Assembly (NCBI RefSeq): GCF_024171495.1
Contig: NZ_JALJZW010000002.1
Location: forward strand, 1 to 64,000
Reading direction: 5' to 3'
DNA from: Deinococcus sp. HSC-46F16
Lineage (GTDB): Bacteria; Deinococcota; Deinococci; Deinococcales; Deinococcaceae
DNA: 64,000 nucleotides
In this document: piece by piece, positions 51,972-59,401 of the stretch
Layout of the letters: each line of letters starts with the position of its first letter
Position numbering within the stretch: the stretch's first letter is position 1
The notes under the pieces: model-generated
The model's input: the letters and a program-made list of their open reading frames with translations, nothing else
Databases searched by the model: none
Told to the model about the DNA's origin: nothing
Translations under genes and position numbers: made by a program

Positions 51972-53539
51972 GTCTGCCTGCCAAACGCAGCAACCGCCGG
52001 GTTCTGCCGCGGTGGCGCGATGCCCAGGCCGCCGCCGAGACCGGGGAGATGAAGGGCCTGAAGCGCGTCACTGAGAAGGAGAGGGTCCGGGCGCAGCAGG
52101 GAGGGGCACAGCGCCTCAGACACCTGCAGCAGGAGTTTGCCGCGAAGCCCAACGTGGGACGCGCGGCCGAGCTGACCAGCGCCGCGGTCCTGATGAACCA
52201 GCCTGAGGCGGCGGAGGATGCAGCGGCCTACCTGCTGCTGAACGCGGAGCGGACAACGCCAGCCGCACTGACCTCAGCCCGTACCCTGCTGCAGTTGCCC
52301 TCGCCTGAAGGCACCGGGGGGCCGGAACGGCAGGAAACGCCCCTGATGACGGTGCAGGCGGAGGTCCGCCGCCTACGTCCCCTCCTGCGCGACTTCCCGC
52401 ACAACCCGTTGATGCATTCGGATCTGGCGCGTGCTTACGCCGCGCTGGGCCAGGACCAGCGGGCCGAACGGCACCTGCGGGTGGCCCTGGCCCTGGCCCC
52501 GCAGCACCGCTTTATGCTCCGCACGGCGGTACGGTTCCACGTCCACATGCATGACCCACGTGCCGCCGTAGCCCTCCTGCGCCAATCGGACCGCACGCCA
52601 CATGATCCGTGGCTCATCGCGGCCGAGATCAGTGCGTCCATGGTGGCCGGCGTGCCACCCAGGTTTGTTCGTCGGGCCCGGGAGGTCATCGAGCACTGGG
52701 ACGCCGACCCCCTCCACATCAGCGAGCTGGCCGCCGCCCTGGGGACCCTGGAATTGAAGGACGGCGCCAAGAGCAAGCGCGTGCGCAAGATGTTCCGACA
52801 AGCGCTGGAGCATCCAACAGAGAATGCGGTGGCGCAGGTGCAGTGGGTCGCGCCGCAGGTGCATGTCCCCCTGGACGAGCAGCAACTGACCGGGGTGCCC
52901 CGTAATTTCGAGATGCGGGCCTGGGAGGGGTACGCCTTATCGCGTTTTGGGGCGGCAAGATCCGCCTTCGAACGCTGGCTTCAAGACGAGCCATTTTCCT
53001 CCACCCCGGTGATTATGGCGGCGTATCTCGCTGGGGGCCTCGACCCCACGCCTACCCGGGCGATCGAGCTGACCCGCCTGGGGCTCACGGCGCACCCTAC
53101 CAATGAAGTCATGCTCAACAACATGGCCTTCTACCTGGCCAGTGCAGATCAGTTGGAGGACGCAGAAGCGTACCTGGCCCGCGCTCAGGCCGCGACGTCA
53201 CCCGGCGACACCTGGAACACCGCGAATCTGGTGGCCACCCAGGGCCTAGTGATGTTCCGCCGCGGTCATCCAGATGAAGGGGTCCAGCTGTATGAGGCAG
53301 CGGCCGCGATGGCGAGGAAGAGTGCTCTTCCGCGGCGGGCTGTGGTGGCGCAGCTCTATCTTGCGCGTGAACTCATCCGCTGCGGCGATGAGCGGGCTGC
53401 CAGGGTGCTGGCCCAGGCGCTTCAGGAAGCGCAGGCCTCAGCCGCACCGGAGGTGGATCTGGCGATGGCGGCTCTCCGCATCCAGGTGGCCCGACTCGAG
53501 GTTCTGCCGCCAGGGTTGCCAGCCACTCTGTTGCCATAA
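51968..53539 (+). CDS. TPR-repeat protein partnered with the kinase
   Basis: 523 aa. A basic N terminus (RSNRRVLPRWRDAQ) leads to repeated helix pairs: LARAYAALGQDQRAERHLRVAL (about 160), ELTRLGLTAHPTNEVMLNNMA (about 375), YLARAQAATSPGDTWNTANLV and a C-terminal pair with YLARELIRCGDERAARVLAQAL. These are tetratricopeptide-type. No catalytic motif is visible. Likely scaffold or substrate for the kinase it overlaps by 4 bp. It ends at a bidirectional terminator. Confidence 0.72.
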   Translation: MSLPAKRSNRRVLPRWRDAQAAAETGEMKGLKRVTEKERVRAQQGGAQRLRHLQQEFAAKPNVGRAAELTSAAVLMNQPEAAEDAAAYLLLNAERTTPAALTSARTLLQLPSPEGTGGPERQETPLMTVQAEVRRLRPLLRDFPHNPLMHSDLARAYAALGQDQRAERHLRVALALAPQHRFMLRTAVRFHVHMHDPRAAVALLRQSDRTPHDPWLIAAEISASMVAGVPPRFVRRAREVIEHWDADPLHISELAAALGTLELKDGAKSKRVRKMFRQALEHPTENAVAQVQWVAPQVHVPLDEQQLTGVPRNFEMRAWEGYALSRFGAARSAFERWLQDEPFSSTPVIMAAYLAGGLDPTPTRAIELTRLGLTAHPTNEVMLNNMAFYLASADQLEDAEAYLARAQAATSPGDTWNTANLVATQGLVMFRRGHPDEGVQLYEAAAAMARKSALPRRAVVAQLYLARELIRCGDERAARVLAQALQEAQASAAPEVDLAMAALRIQVARLEVLPPGLPATLLP

Positions 53540-53542
53540 CAA

Positions 53543-53572
53543 AGGGCGGGTCAACTCTCGCTGACCCGCCCT
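53543..53572. terminator. bidirectional terminator between the two accessory operons
   Basis: AGGGCGGGTCA (53543-53553) pairs exactly with TGACCCGCCCT (53562-53572), loop 8 nt. It lies between convergent genes. Confidence 0.75.
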
Positions 53573-53578
53573 GCTGCC

Positions 53579-53797
53579 TCAGGACGCTCTTTGCTGCAGT
53601 TGTTCCACCGCAAACCCGAAGGCCTCTTCCGTTACCGGGCGCACCAGGCCGGTGTCGTCACGGCGGATCATGCTGTAGTACCGGGAGTTGGACTCGAACT
53701 GCCCCAGGTGCGCGTTGAAGGCCAGGATGACGGTCTGACCGCCGGGCTGCTTGATGACCTTTACGGGAACTGCGCCGACCATGTAGTACTTCGTCAT
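53579..53797 (-). CDS. small protein, overlapping partner of the RelA/SpoT-like gene
   Basis: 72 aa, no family recognised. Beta-rich N terminus (YYMVGAVPVKVIKQPGGQTVILAF), then a helix TEEAFGFAVEQLQQ. The ATG overlaps the stop of the upstream gene (ATGA), so expression is coupled. Size and coupling would suit an antitoxin or small regulator, but that is inference. Confidence 0.65.
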   Translation of the reverse strand: MTKYYMVGAVPVKVIKQPGGQTVILAFNAHLGQFESNSRYYSMIRRDDTGLVRPVTEEAFGFAVEQLQQRAS

Positions 53798-54450
53798 TCC
53801 TCCACCTGCCCTTCCGTCACCAGGCTATTCCACACCCGGGAGAACATCAGTGTACTCGCATCATCCAGTGTTTCCAGGACAACCGTCTGGACCGCCGAAA
53901 GTTGGGGGAGAACTTCCAGGGTTCTCCTCATCTCGTACAAGCGGTGTTCATAGGAATCCAGTTCATCGAAGGCCGCCAGGGCGAGCTTGACCTCGGCCAG
54001 GTGGTTACCGAGGTCAACGATGAACTGCATGTCGCGGTACCCACTGGACCGTGGTTCAAGAAAGCGGTCACGGAATCCCACCACAGTAAACGCGTCGCTG
54101 ACCTGTTCGGCGGAGGCGTAGATATCCGCGAGCGCGGTAAATACGATCTTGCCTGCCAGGATGTCCAGGGGGGGGAAACCGAACAGCCGGGTCTTCTCCT
54201 CCAACCTGGCCCAGGACTTGACGCCACCGGGTCTGGGGAATGCCGGGCAATTGAGACGCGTCCCCAGGGTCAACAACCGTTCGGCGAAGTGGCCTTGCCG
54301 CTGCACGGCTTCGTCGTAAGCTGCCTGGGCACTGGTGGCAGGCTGCCGCAACTGTGAGGGGTCATGAGGGTACCGGACGCGCAAAGCACGGCTTTGTTCG
54401 GCGTAGGGTTCCGGCAGTGGAGTGGCGCTGTTGGGATCGGGCTGAGGCAT
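53794..54450 (-). CDS. RelA/SpoT-fold (nucleotidyltransferase-like) protein
   Basis: 218 aa. A RelA/SpoT synthetase-like core is suggested by VKSWARLEEK near residue 90, DILAGKIVFTALADIYASAEQV (the D-G-R/K-I strand), FRDRFLEPRSSGYRDMQFIVDL (the NGY-type segment), and LAEVKLALAAFDEL (the acidic Glu of the 'EIQ' strand). There is no HD hydrolase domain, TGS or ACT, so it is a single-domain type similar in layout to toxic alarmone synthetases. ATG at 54450 is chosen because AGGA lies 7 nt ahead; it removes a poor-quality N-terminal extension. Activity is not proven. Confidence 0.65.
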   Translation of the reverse strand: MPQPDPNSATPLPEPYAEQSRALRVRYPHDPSQLRQPATSAQAAYDEAVQRQGHFAERLLTLGTRLNCPAFPRPGGVKSWARLEEKTRLFGFPPLDILAGKIVFTALADIYASAEQVSDAFTVVGFRDRFLEPRSSGYRDMQFIVDLGNHLAEVKLALAAFDELDSYEHRLYEMRRTLEVLPQLSAVQTVVLETLDDASTLMFSRVWNSLVTEGQVEE

Positions 54451-55173
54451 GAGCAGTCCTGGCCCCGCAGTGTATGACGCCGGCACGCAGGCACCGCCCC
54501 CATACGCGTACCTCTGAGCCGATGTTGCTCTGAGGGGTCGTCGGCGACTCGGCTCACCTTTGATCGTGCCGGACAACGGGCGTGAGACAGGACGAGAGAA
54601 TCGCGGGAGTGCAAGTTAGCCCTCCGCTCTTCTCGGGAGCCGAGCATCACGCGTGGCCCCCAGCGTCGACCACAGTCCTGACTTCACCACGGCCAGCAGT
54701 TCGCTGCGGTCGACCGCGTCAACAGGGGCAATGCCCTCAGAACCTTCCACAGGCCACCACCCCAGGGGGAGCAGGCCGGGTGTGGAGGGCAGCCGCACAG
54801 GGGCGAAGGGGTCCCAGAGCTTGGGGGAGCCAGAGCTAATCACAGGGGTGACGCTCGGCACCACCGCTTCTGGCCAGTTGACCTGCTTTACACAATGTGA
54901 ACACGCCGTTCTTAGCCTGCTTGCCAAGACATGCCGATTCACTTCCGTTTGGCCTTCATCTCTACGCCGCACAGGGGCATGATCTTGTGCGCGCTTTCCT
55001 CGCAGACTCGGGCCCAGTTGGGCTGGACACCTCACTGATGCAGCGTGCCTTGTCCACCACGTCTGGCTTGCTGTACCCGGAATTCGGGCGACCTCACAGC
55101 GTCCTCTTGGTCTTGACCGCGCCCCATGGAGCTGCGTGGTTCATCCTCATGCCGACAGAAGGACTGCTTTCCT
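54451..55173. other. spacer without a confident gene
   Basis: About 720 bp between the RelSpo-like gene and the transpeptidase. Two short open frames exist: plus strand 54897-55202 (about 100 aa, with GHDLVRAFLADSG) and minus strand 54616-55035 (139 aa, C-terminal SELLAVVKSGLWSTLGA). Neither has a clear ribosome site or family. They may be fragments of lost genes. A promoter for the transpeptidase should lie here. Confidence 0.4.
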
Positions 55174-56550
55174 GTGCGACACAACTTTTTTCGTGCCAGT
55201 GATTACCGGGTGGCCCGTCGGGCGAGCCTGATCGCATTTCTGACGCTGATCTCTTTTATGGCCCTCGCGGTGACGCTGGCCCAGCTTACGGCGCCACCTC
55301 AGGACTCCCCAGTGCCGCTGCACGCCGGCGCAGGTACCCGCGGGCGACTCGTCAGTGCCGACGGTCAGATTCTGGCAGGAGGACCCTTGCAGCGGCGCCA
55401 GTACCCTCAAGGGACGGTGGCGGCGCAACTCGTGGGGTTCGTGGGTGCTGCCGGCGGTCTGGAAGGCCTGGAGCGCGTCTATGATGCCCAGCTCCAGCGT
55501 GGAGAGACACTGAACCTGACATTGGACACGCGGGTCCAGGCGGCGGTCGAGCAGATTCTGGCCGACGCGGTGGCCCGCACGGACGCCCAGTACGCGACGG
55601 CCATCGTGATGGAAACCCGGACCGGAGACATCAAAGCCATGGCCTCCACCCCAGGATTTGATGCCAATGCGTGGCGAGGGGCTTCCCCTGACCGTTGGCG
55701 CAACCGTGCGGCGCTGGACGAATACGAACCGGGGAGTGTGGTGAAGGCCCTGACGGTCGCGGCCCTGCTGAACGAGGGGCGGACCACACCGGACACGGTG
55801 TATGACACGCCCATGTGGCGCCGGTATGCGGGGGCCACCATCAATGACATCGTGGGGCATCCGAAGCGCCTGAAGACCCGGCAGATCCTGCGGTACTCCA
55901 GCAACGTCGGCATGACGCGTCTGGCCGAGGACGTGCCGCCCGCAGTGCTGCACCGTTACTTCACCGCGTATGGCTTCGGGCAGCCGGGGCCACTCGCGCT
56001 TCCGTCCGGAGATGGACTGCTCCTGGAGGCGGAGGACTGGGGAGCCCTCTCGCAGGCCACCATGTCGTTTGGGCAGGGACTGACCGTCACGACCCTGCAA
56101 CTGGTGGCGGCCTTTAACGTGATCGCCAACAATGGGCTGTACGTCTCGCCGCAACTGATCCTCGGCAAACGTCCGCAGGCCCGGAGGGTCCTGAGCACGG
56201 CGACCGCTGCAAGCATGCGGGAGATGCTTCACAGCGTCATCGACGAGGGCATTCAATCCAGAGCCGAGCTCCCTGGGTATCACGTAGGTGGAAAGACCGG
56301 AACGGCGCAGGTTGTGGTCGACGGGCGGTACAGCAGCCAGGTGTTCTCCAGCACCTTCGCGGGGTTCGTTCCGGCAGATCAGCCGCTGTTTACGGTTGCT
56401 GTGATGGTTCGCGGCGCGAAACGCGAGTATCAGGGGTCGCAGGTGGCCGCGCCGATCTTCCGGGACGCGACGGCCACCCTGCTGTCTCTCCAGGGGATCC
56501 CCCCCAGGGTCGAGCGCCCGCGTGCTCAACAGCGGGACAAAGAGGAGTGA
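55174..56550 (+). CDS. compact class B penicillin-binding protein (FtsI-type transpeptidase)
   Basis: 458 aa from the GTG at 55174 (an ATG at 55126 would add 16 non-typical residues). One membrane anchor (SLIAFLTLISFMALAVTLA). Penicillin-binding motifs are complete: SVVK (YEPGSVVKALTV), SSN (YSSNVGM) and KTGT (VGGKTGTAQ). The N-terminal pedestal is short (RGRLVSADGQILAG then GLEGLERVYDAQL), so the protein is smaller than a typical FtsI of about 580 aa. It cross-links peptidoglycan in principle. It sits alone within an accessory region rather than in a division cluster. Confidence 0.88.
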   Translation: MRHNFFRASDYRVARRASLIAFLTLISFMALAVTLAQLTAPPQDSPVPLHAGAGTRGRLVSADGQILAGGPLQRRQYPQGTVAAQLVGFVGAAGGLEGLERVYDAQLQRGETLNLTLDTRVQAAVEQILADAVARTDAQYATAIVMETRTGDIKAMASTPGFDANAWRGASPDRWRNRAALDEYEPGSVVKALTVAALLNEGRTTPDTVYDTPMWRRYAGATINDIVGHPKRLKTRQILRYSSNVGMTRLAEDVPPAVLHRYFTAYGFGQPGPLALPSGDGLLLEAEDWGALSQATMSFGQGLTVTTLQLVAAFNVIANNGLYVSPQLILGKRPQARRVLSTATAASMREMLHSVIDEGIQSRAELPGYHVGGKTGTAQVVVDGRYSSQVFSSTFAGFVPADQPLFTVAVMVRGAKREYQGSQVAAPIFRDATATLLSLQGIPPRVERPRAQQRDKEE

Positions 56551-56620
56551 GGGTCCCGAGCACCGCGGTTCAGCAGAGGCCATCCGTGACCAGGGCAAGG
56601 TCTAGCCCTAGGCTCCGCGA

Positions 56621-57148
56621 TCAGTAGAGCGGTGTCAAAGCTCCAAGAGCCAGAATGACCATGCAGGTGATGATGGCGTAGAGCGTCGCCCGCATGGCCC
56701 ACGTGAAGGCCGTGTACTTGGCCAGGCAGATGTGGGCGTTGGAGATGATCTGCTGGGCCAAAGCCCAATCGTACGGGGTCGTGTCGCCGGGCGTTTGACC
56801 AACCAGGAGGGAGAACCGTTCCAGATAAGTCTGAGGGTCGTAGTGAGCCGCGTGACCGTAGAAGAGAAGATTGTCAGTGTCCTGCGGTCTGACACTCGGC
56901 TGGCGGGGCACGATCCGGACCTTGGGTGTGACGCTGAGCAATGCCACCATGATCGAGACGATGGTCAGGAGGAGGTAGCTGAGCAGGGCAATCTTTACGT
57001 ATTCAGGGAATTTCTCGTTCGTCAGCAGCTGGGCGCAAGCAAAGGCGGCAGCGCCATTGACTGTGATCAGGACGGTGAGCTTGGTCTCAGCAAATTTGAG
57101 CCAGTCATTGACGGAGGTCAGCGTGGCCAGCAGTCGCTCACTGATCAT
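56621..57148 (-). CDS. pycTM: Pycsar effector membrane protein (DUF5706, PycTM-like)
   Basis: 175 aa. N-terminal helix LTSVNDWLKFAETKLTVLITVNG matches the Pycsar-effector DUF5706 signature (N-x-W/L-x-FAExK). Three hydrophobic segments at about 23-45, 52-72 and 152-172, with a middle DTDNLLFYGHAAHYDPQTY and a late NAHICLAKYTAF. Known for the family: cyclic pyrimidine nucleotide binding triggers membrane disruption and cell arrest. Start overlaps the cyclase stop by 4 bp. Confidence 0.88.
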   Translation of the reverse strand: MISERLLATLTSVNDWLKFAETKLTVLITVNGAAAFACAQLLTNEKFPEYVKIALLSYLLLTIVSIMVALLSVTPKVRIVPRQPSVRPQDTDNLLFYGHAAHYDPQTYLERFSLLVGQTPGDTTPYDWALAQQIISNAHICLAKYTAFTWAMRATLYAIITCMVILALGALTPLY

Positions 57149-58185
57149 AAGCTGTTGACGGCGGTAAATATGACGTCGGCTCCATAGATTCTTCCTGAGT
57201 ACTCCTTTATTTTGATGCTTGTCTCCTTGAAATACCCAGCCTTCACGATTGGGTCATTGGCATGCTCCGCCAGTAAGCCATCGTAAACCTCCTGCGTCAC
57301 CAAGATGGGTTTGTGCGTAATTTGACTCGTTTGCGGCGCGACAAAGAAGCTGCTGAAATACTCTTCACTATGAAGTAGAGTTTTCGAGTACGTAGGCTTC
57401 AGCTTGTCAAGAAATTGTCGTGGGGTCAAACTATCGTCCCAATGCCACTTATCCGTTAAGGGATAATGAAATCCCTGATATACCATATCTTTTTTACGCG
57501 TAACTGTCTTGTTCCCCAAATCTGTCAGTCTTGAGGCTACATTGGCCGGTCGACCGAGCCAAACCAGTGTTCGGTAGAACTCAGTCTCCCCTCCTCGCCT
57601 AATGGCGCCACCCTTGACGATCAACATCTGACCGTAATCAATTCCGATCCCACACTTAAAATCTATACCTTCAATCTTTTTATCGATAATATGCTGTGCA
57701 ATGGAATTCATAAGCGTCGCCGTACGGTACGCATTGATGAAGCAGTTCTCCCGATCGAACACGATCATTACACGGTCACCGATGATGTTACGTACATGAC
57801 CACCGTAGTACCGCGCCGCAGCAATCATATTCTTGACGAATGCCGAGTACATTTTGGCAAGTCGCTCGGACTGGTTCGACACGCTGATACTCGCAGAATT
57901 TCTAATGTCGACGTAAAGAACACAGCTCTCAAGCAACTTACATTTCTTCTTATTCTCATTGAGGTTGTCGTAGGTAATAAAAGGGTCGTCGAAGTTGGGG
58001 ACGTGTCTTGTGCGCGTGATTTCTATCTCATAATCCTCGGCAAGGACAATCTCAACGTCTACATCAACCTGTTGCAGGAAATTAATAAGCGCCACACCCT
58101 GATGGTAGCAAGGCGAGTCATTTCGCGTCCGGCAAACATGCAGGCGTTCAACACTCTGCCCAGTGACCTGGCCTGTCTGGTCCAC
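57145..58185 (-). CDS. pycC: Pycsar class III cyclase (PycC-like uridylate/cytidylate cyclase)
   Basis: Up to 346 aa. Class III cyclase core: metal Asp93 in VLYVDIRNSASIS, second metal Asp137 in NIIGDRVMIVFD, and ribose/transition-state residues Asn215 and Arg219 in LGRPANVASRL. The start is uncertain: 58185 gives a poorly conserved first 30 residues, and a GTG at 58095 (317 aa) is a good alternative. Base composition is markedly AT-rich compared with neighbours (for example 57481-58000), pointing to horizontal transfer. Paired directly with the DUF5706 effector. Product (cUMP or cCMP) cannot be told from sequence. Confidence 0.88.
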   Translation of the reverse strand: MDQTGQVTGQSVERLHVCRTRNDSPCYHQGVALINFLQQVDVDVEIVLAEDYEIEITRTRHVPNFDDPFITYDNLNENKKKCKLLESCVLYVDIRNSASISVSNQSERLAKMYSAFVKNMIAAARYYGGHVRNIIGDRVMIVFDRENCFINAYRTATLMNSIAQHIIDKKIEGIDFKCGIGIDYGQMLIVKGGAIRRGGETEFYRTLVWLGRPANVASRLTDLGNKTVTRKKDMVYQGFHYPLTDKWHWDDSLTPRQFLDKLKPTYSKTLLHSEEYFSSFFVAPQTSQITHKPILVTQEVYDGLLAEHANDPIVKAGYFKETSIKIKEYSGRIYGADVIFTAVNSL

Positions 58186-58247
58186 TCGGCCTCTCCGTCC
58201 TCCAATGCGCTTAACAGCTTCTTTACAGGGGTCCAGCAGGATGCCGT

Positions 58248-59141
58248 ATGGCGACTCGACTGTTTTTGCTGGGTTCGGTGGCGTGGGGGATATTGGGCGG
58301 GGTGGGATTGGCTGCGCCTGCCAGTGTCACGCTGAAGAACATCCGCCATGAGTACCAGGGTCCGGACAACTGCGCGCCCGTGACGGCGCTGAGCATTCTC
58401 GGGTACTACGGTACTCAGGTCACTCAAACTCAAGCGGCCGGGGCCATGAAAGATTACCGGGGGGATCCCCAGGTCACCAGCCTCGAACTTGCGGCCTATC
58501 TGGGCCGATTTGGACTGCGCAGCGTCATCCGGTATGCGGGGGATGCGGAGGTGCTGCGCGAACTCGTATCACGGGGTTTCCCGGTCGTGGTGCAGCAGCG
58601 CCTGCGCCCCGGGAGCAATGTCGTGCACTTCCGCACCGTGTACGGGTATAGCGCTGGGCGCTTCCTGATCAGCGATTCGATCCGCGGACCTTCCCTGAGC
58701 CTGTCCACTGCGGAGCTTCAGGACTTGTGGCGGTACTACAACGGCGAGTATCTGGTCGCGTACCCGCCTGGGAAAGAGGGCCTGGTGCGGGCGGCGCTCG
58801 GGGAAGATTTCGACCTGACCGCGAACTGGCAGCACGCCAAACGCCATGGCGAGGAGGACGTGAAGGCACGCCCGAACGACCCGTACGCCTGGTGGGGGCT
58901 GGCCAAAGCGAACCTGCGACTGGGCAACATCAAGCTTGCAGCGCAGCAGTTTGACCGGGCCGTGCAGATCGGGGTGCCCACCATGTACTACCTGTACCGC
59001 CAGGAAGCCTTTGAAGCCTGGACACGGTCCGGCGAACACGAGAAGACGCTGCGCCTGACGACCCGCGCCCTGAAGTCGTACCCGCGAAGCAAGGAACTGA
59101 TCGAGTTCCGCAGTCGCGCGAGCAGGGCGCTGGGCGGGTAG
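58248..59141 (+). CDS. secreted C39-family peptidase with C-terminal TPRs
   Basis: 297 aa. Signal peptide to about residue 23 (ending LAAPA). Papain-like catalytic set: Cys in GPDNCAPVTAL (near 42), His in VVHFRTVYGYS and Asp in FLISDSIRG. C-terminal 100 residues form TPR helices (PYAWWGLAKANLRLGNIKLAAQQFDRAV). ATG at 58248 has AGGA six bases upstream. Divergent from pycC by about 60 bp. Target unknown; a cell-envelope protease or peptide processor is plausible. Confidence 0.82.
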   Translation: MATRLFLLGSVAWGILGGVGLAAPASVTLKNIRHEYQGPDNCAPVTALSILGYYGTQVTQTQAAGAMKDYRGDPQVTSLELAAYLGRFGLRSVIRYAGDAEVLRELVSRGFPVVVQQRLRPGSNVVHFRTVYGYSAGRFLISDSIRGPSLSLSTAELQDLWRYYNGEYLVAYPPGKEGLVRAALGEDFDLTANWQHAKRHGEEDVKARPNDPYAWWGLAKANLRLGNIKLAAQQFDRAVQIGVPTMYYLYRQEAFEAWTRSGEHEKTLRLTTRALKSYPRSKELIEFRSRASRALGG

Positions 59142-59171
59142 CCGCCTCATTGGGGTACGCCCCCCGCCAGA

Positions 59172-59202
59172 TGGACGTAAGCCCCTGGGGAGCTTACGTC
59201 CA
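59172..59202. terminator. perfect inverted repeat after the C39 peptidase gene
   Basis: TGGACGTAAGC (59172-59182) pairs with GCTTACGTCCA (59192-59202), loop 9 nt, about 30 bp after the stop. No T tract; terminator or protein site. Confidence 0.5.
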
Positions 59203-59401
59203 GTGGGTGCGTACAGCGTGGGTAGACTGCCATCAGCGCGATGAAAAACGCCCCTTCAGGCGTGAGCTTGAGCTCCTGTTCCTCACCCGAACGCTCCTGA
59301 CCACCAGGAGCCCTGTCCTGCTCAGACTGCCTGTTCTTCCGTCCCTCCTTTCAAGGGCAGGTCAGATGATCAACATCCGGCTGCGACAGCCGTGCGGCAA
59401 A

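Noticed and set aside
57145..58185. Ordinary adenylate cyclase
   Set aside because: Direct overlap with a DUF5706 effector gene makes a Pycsar cyclase far more likely.
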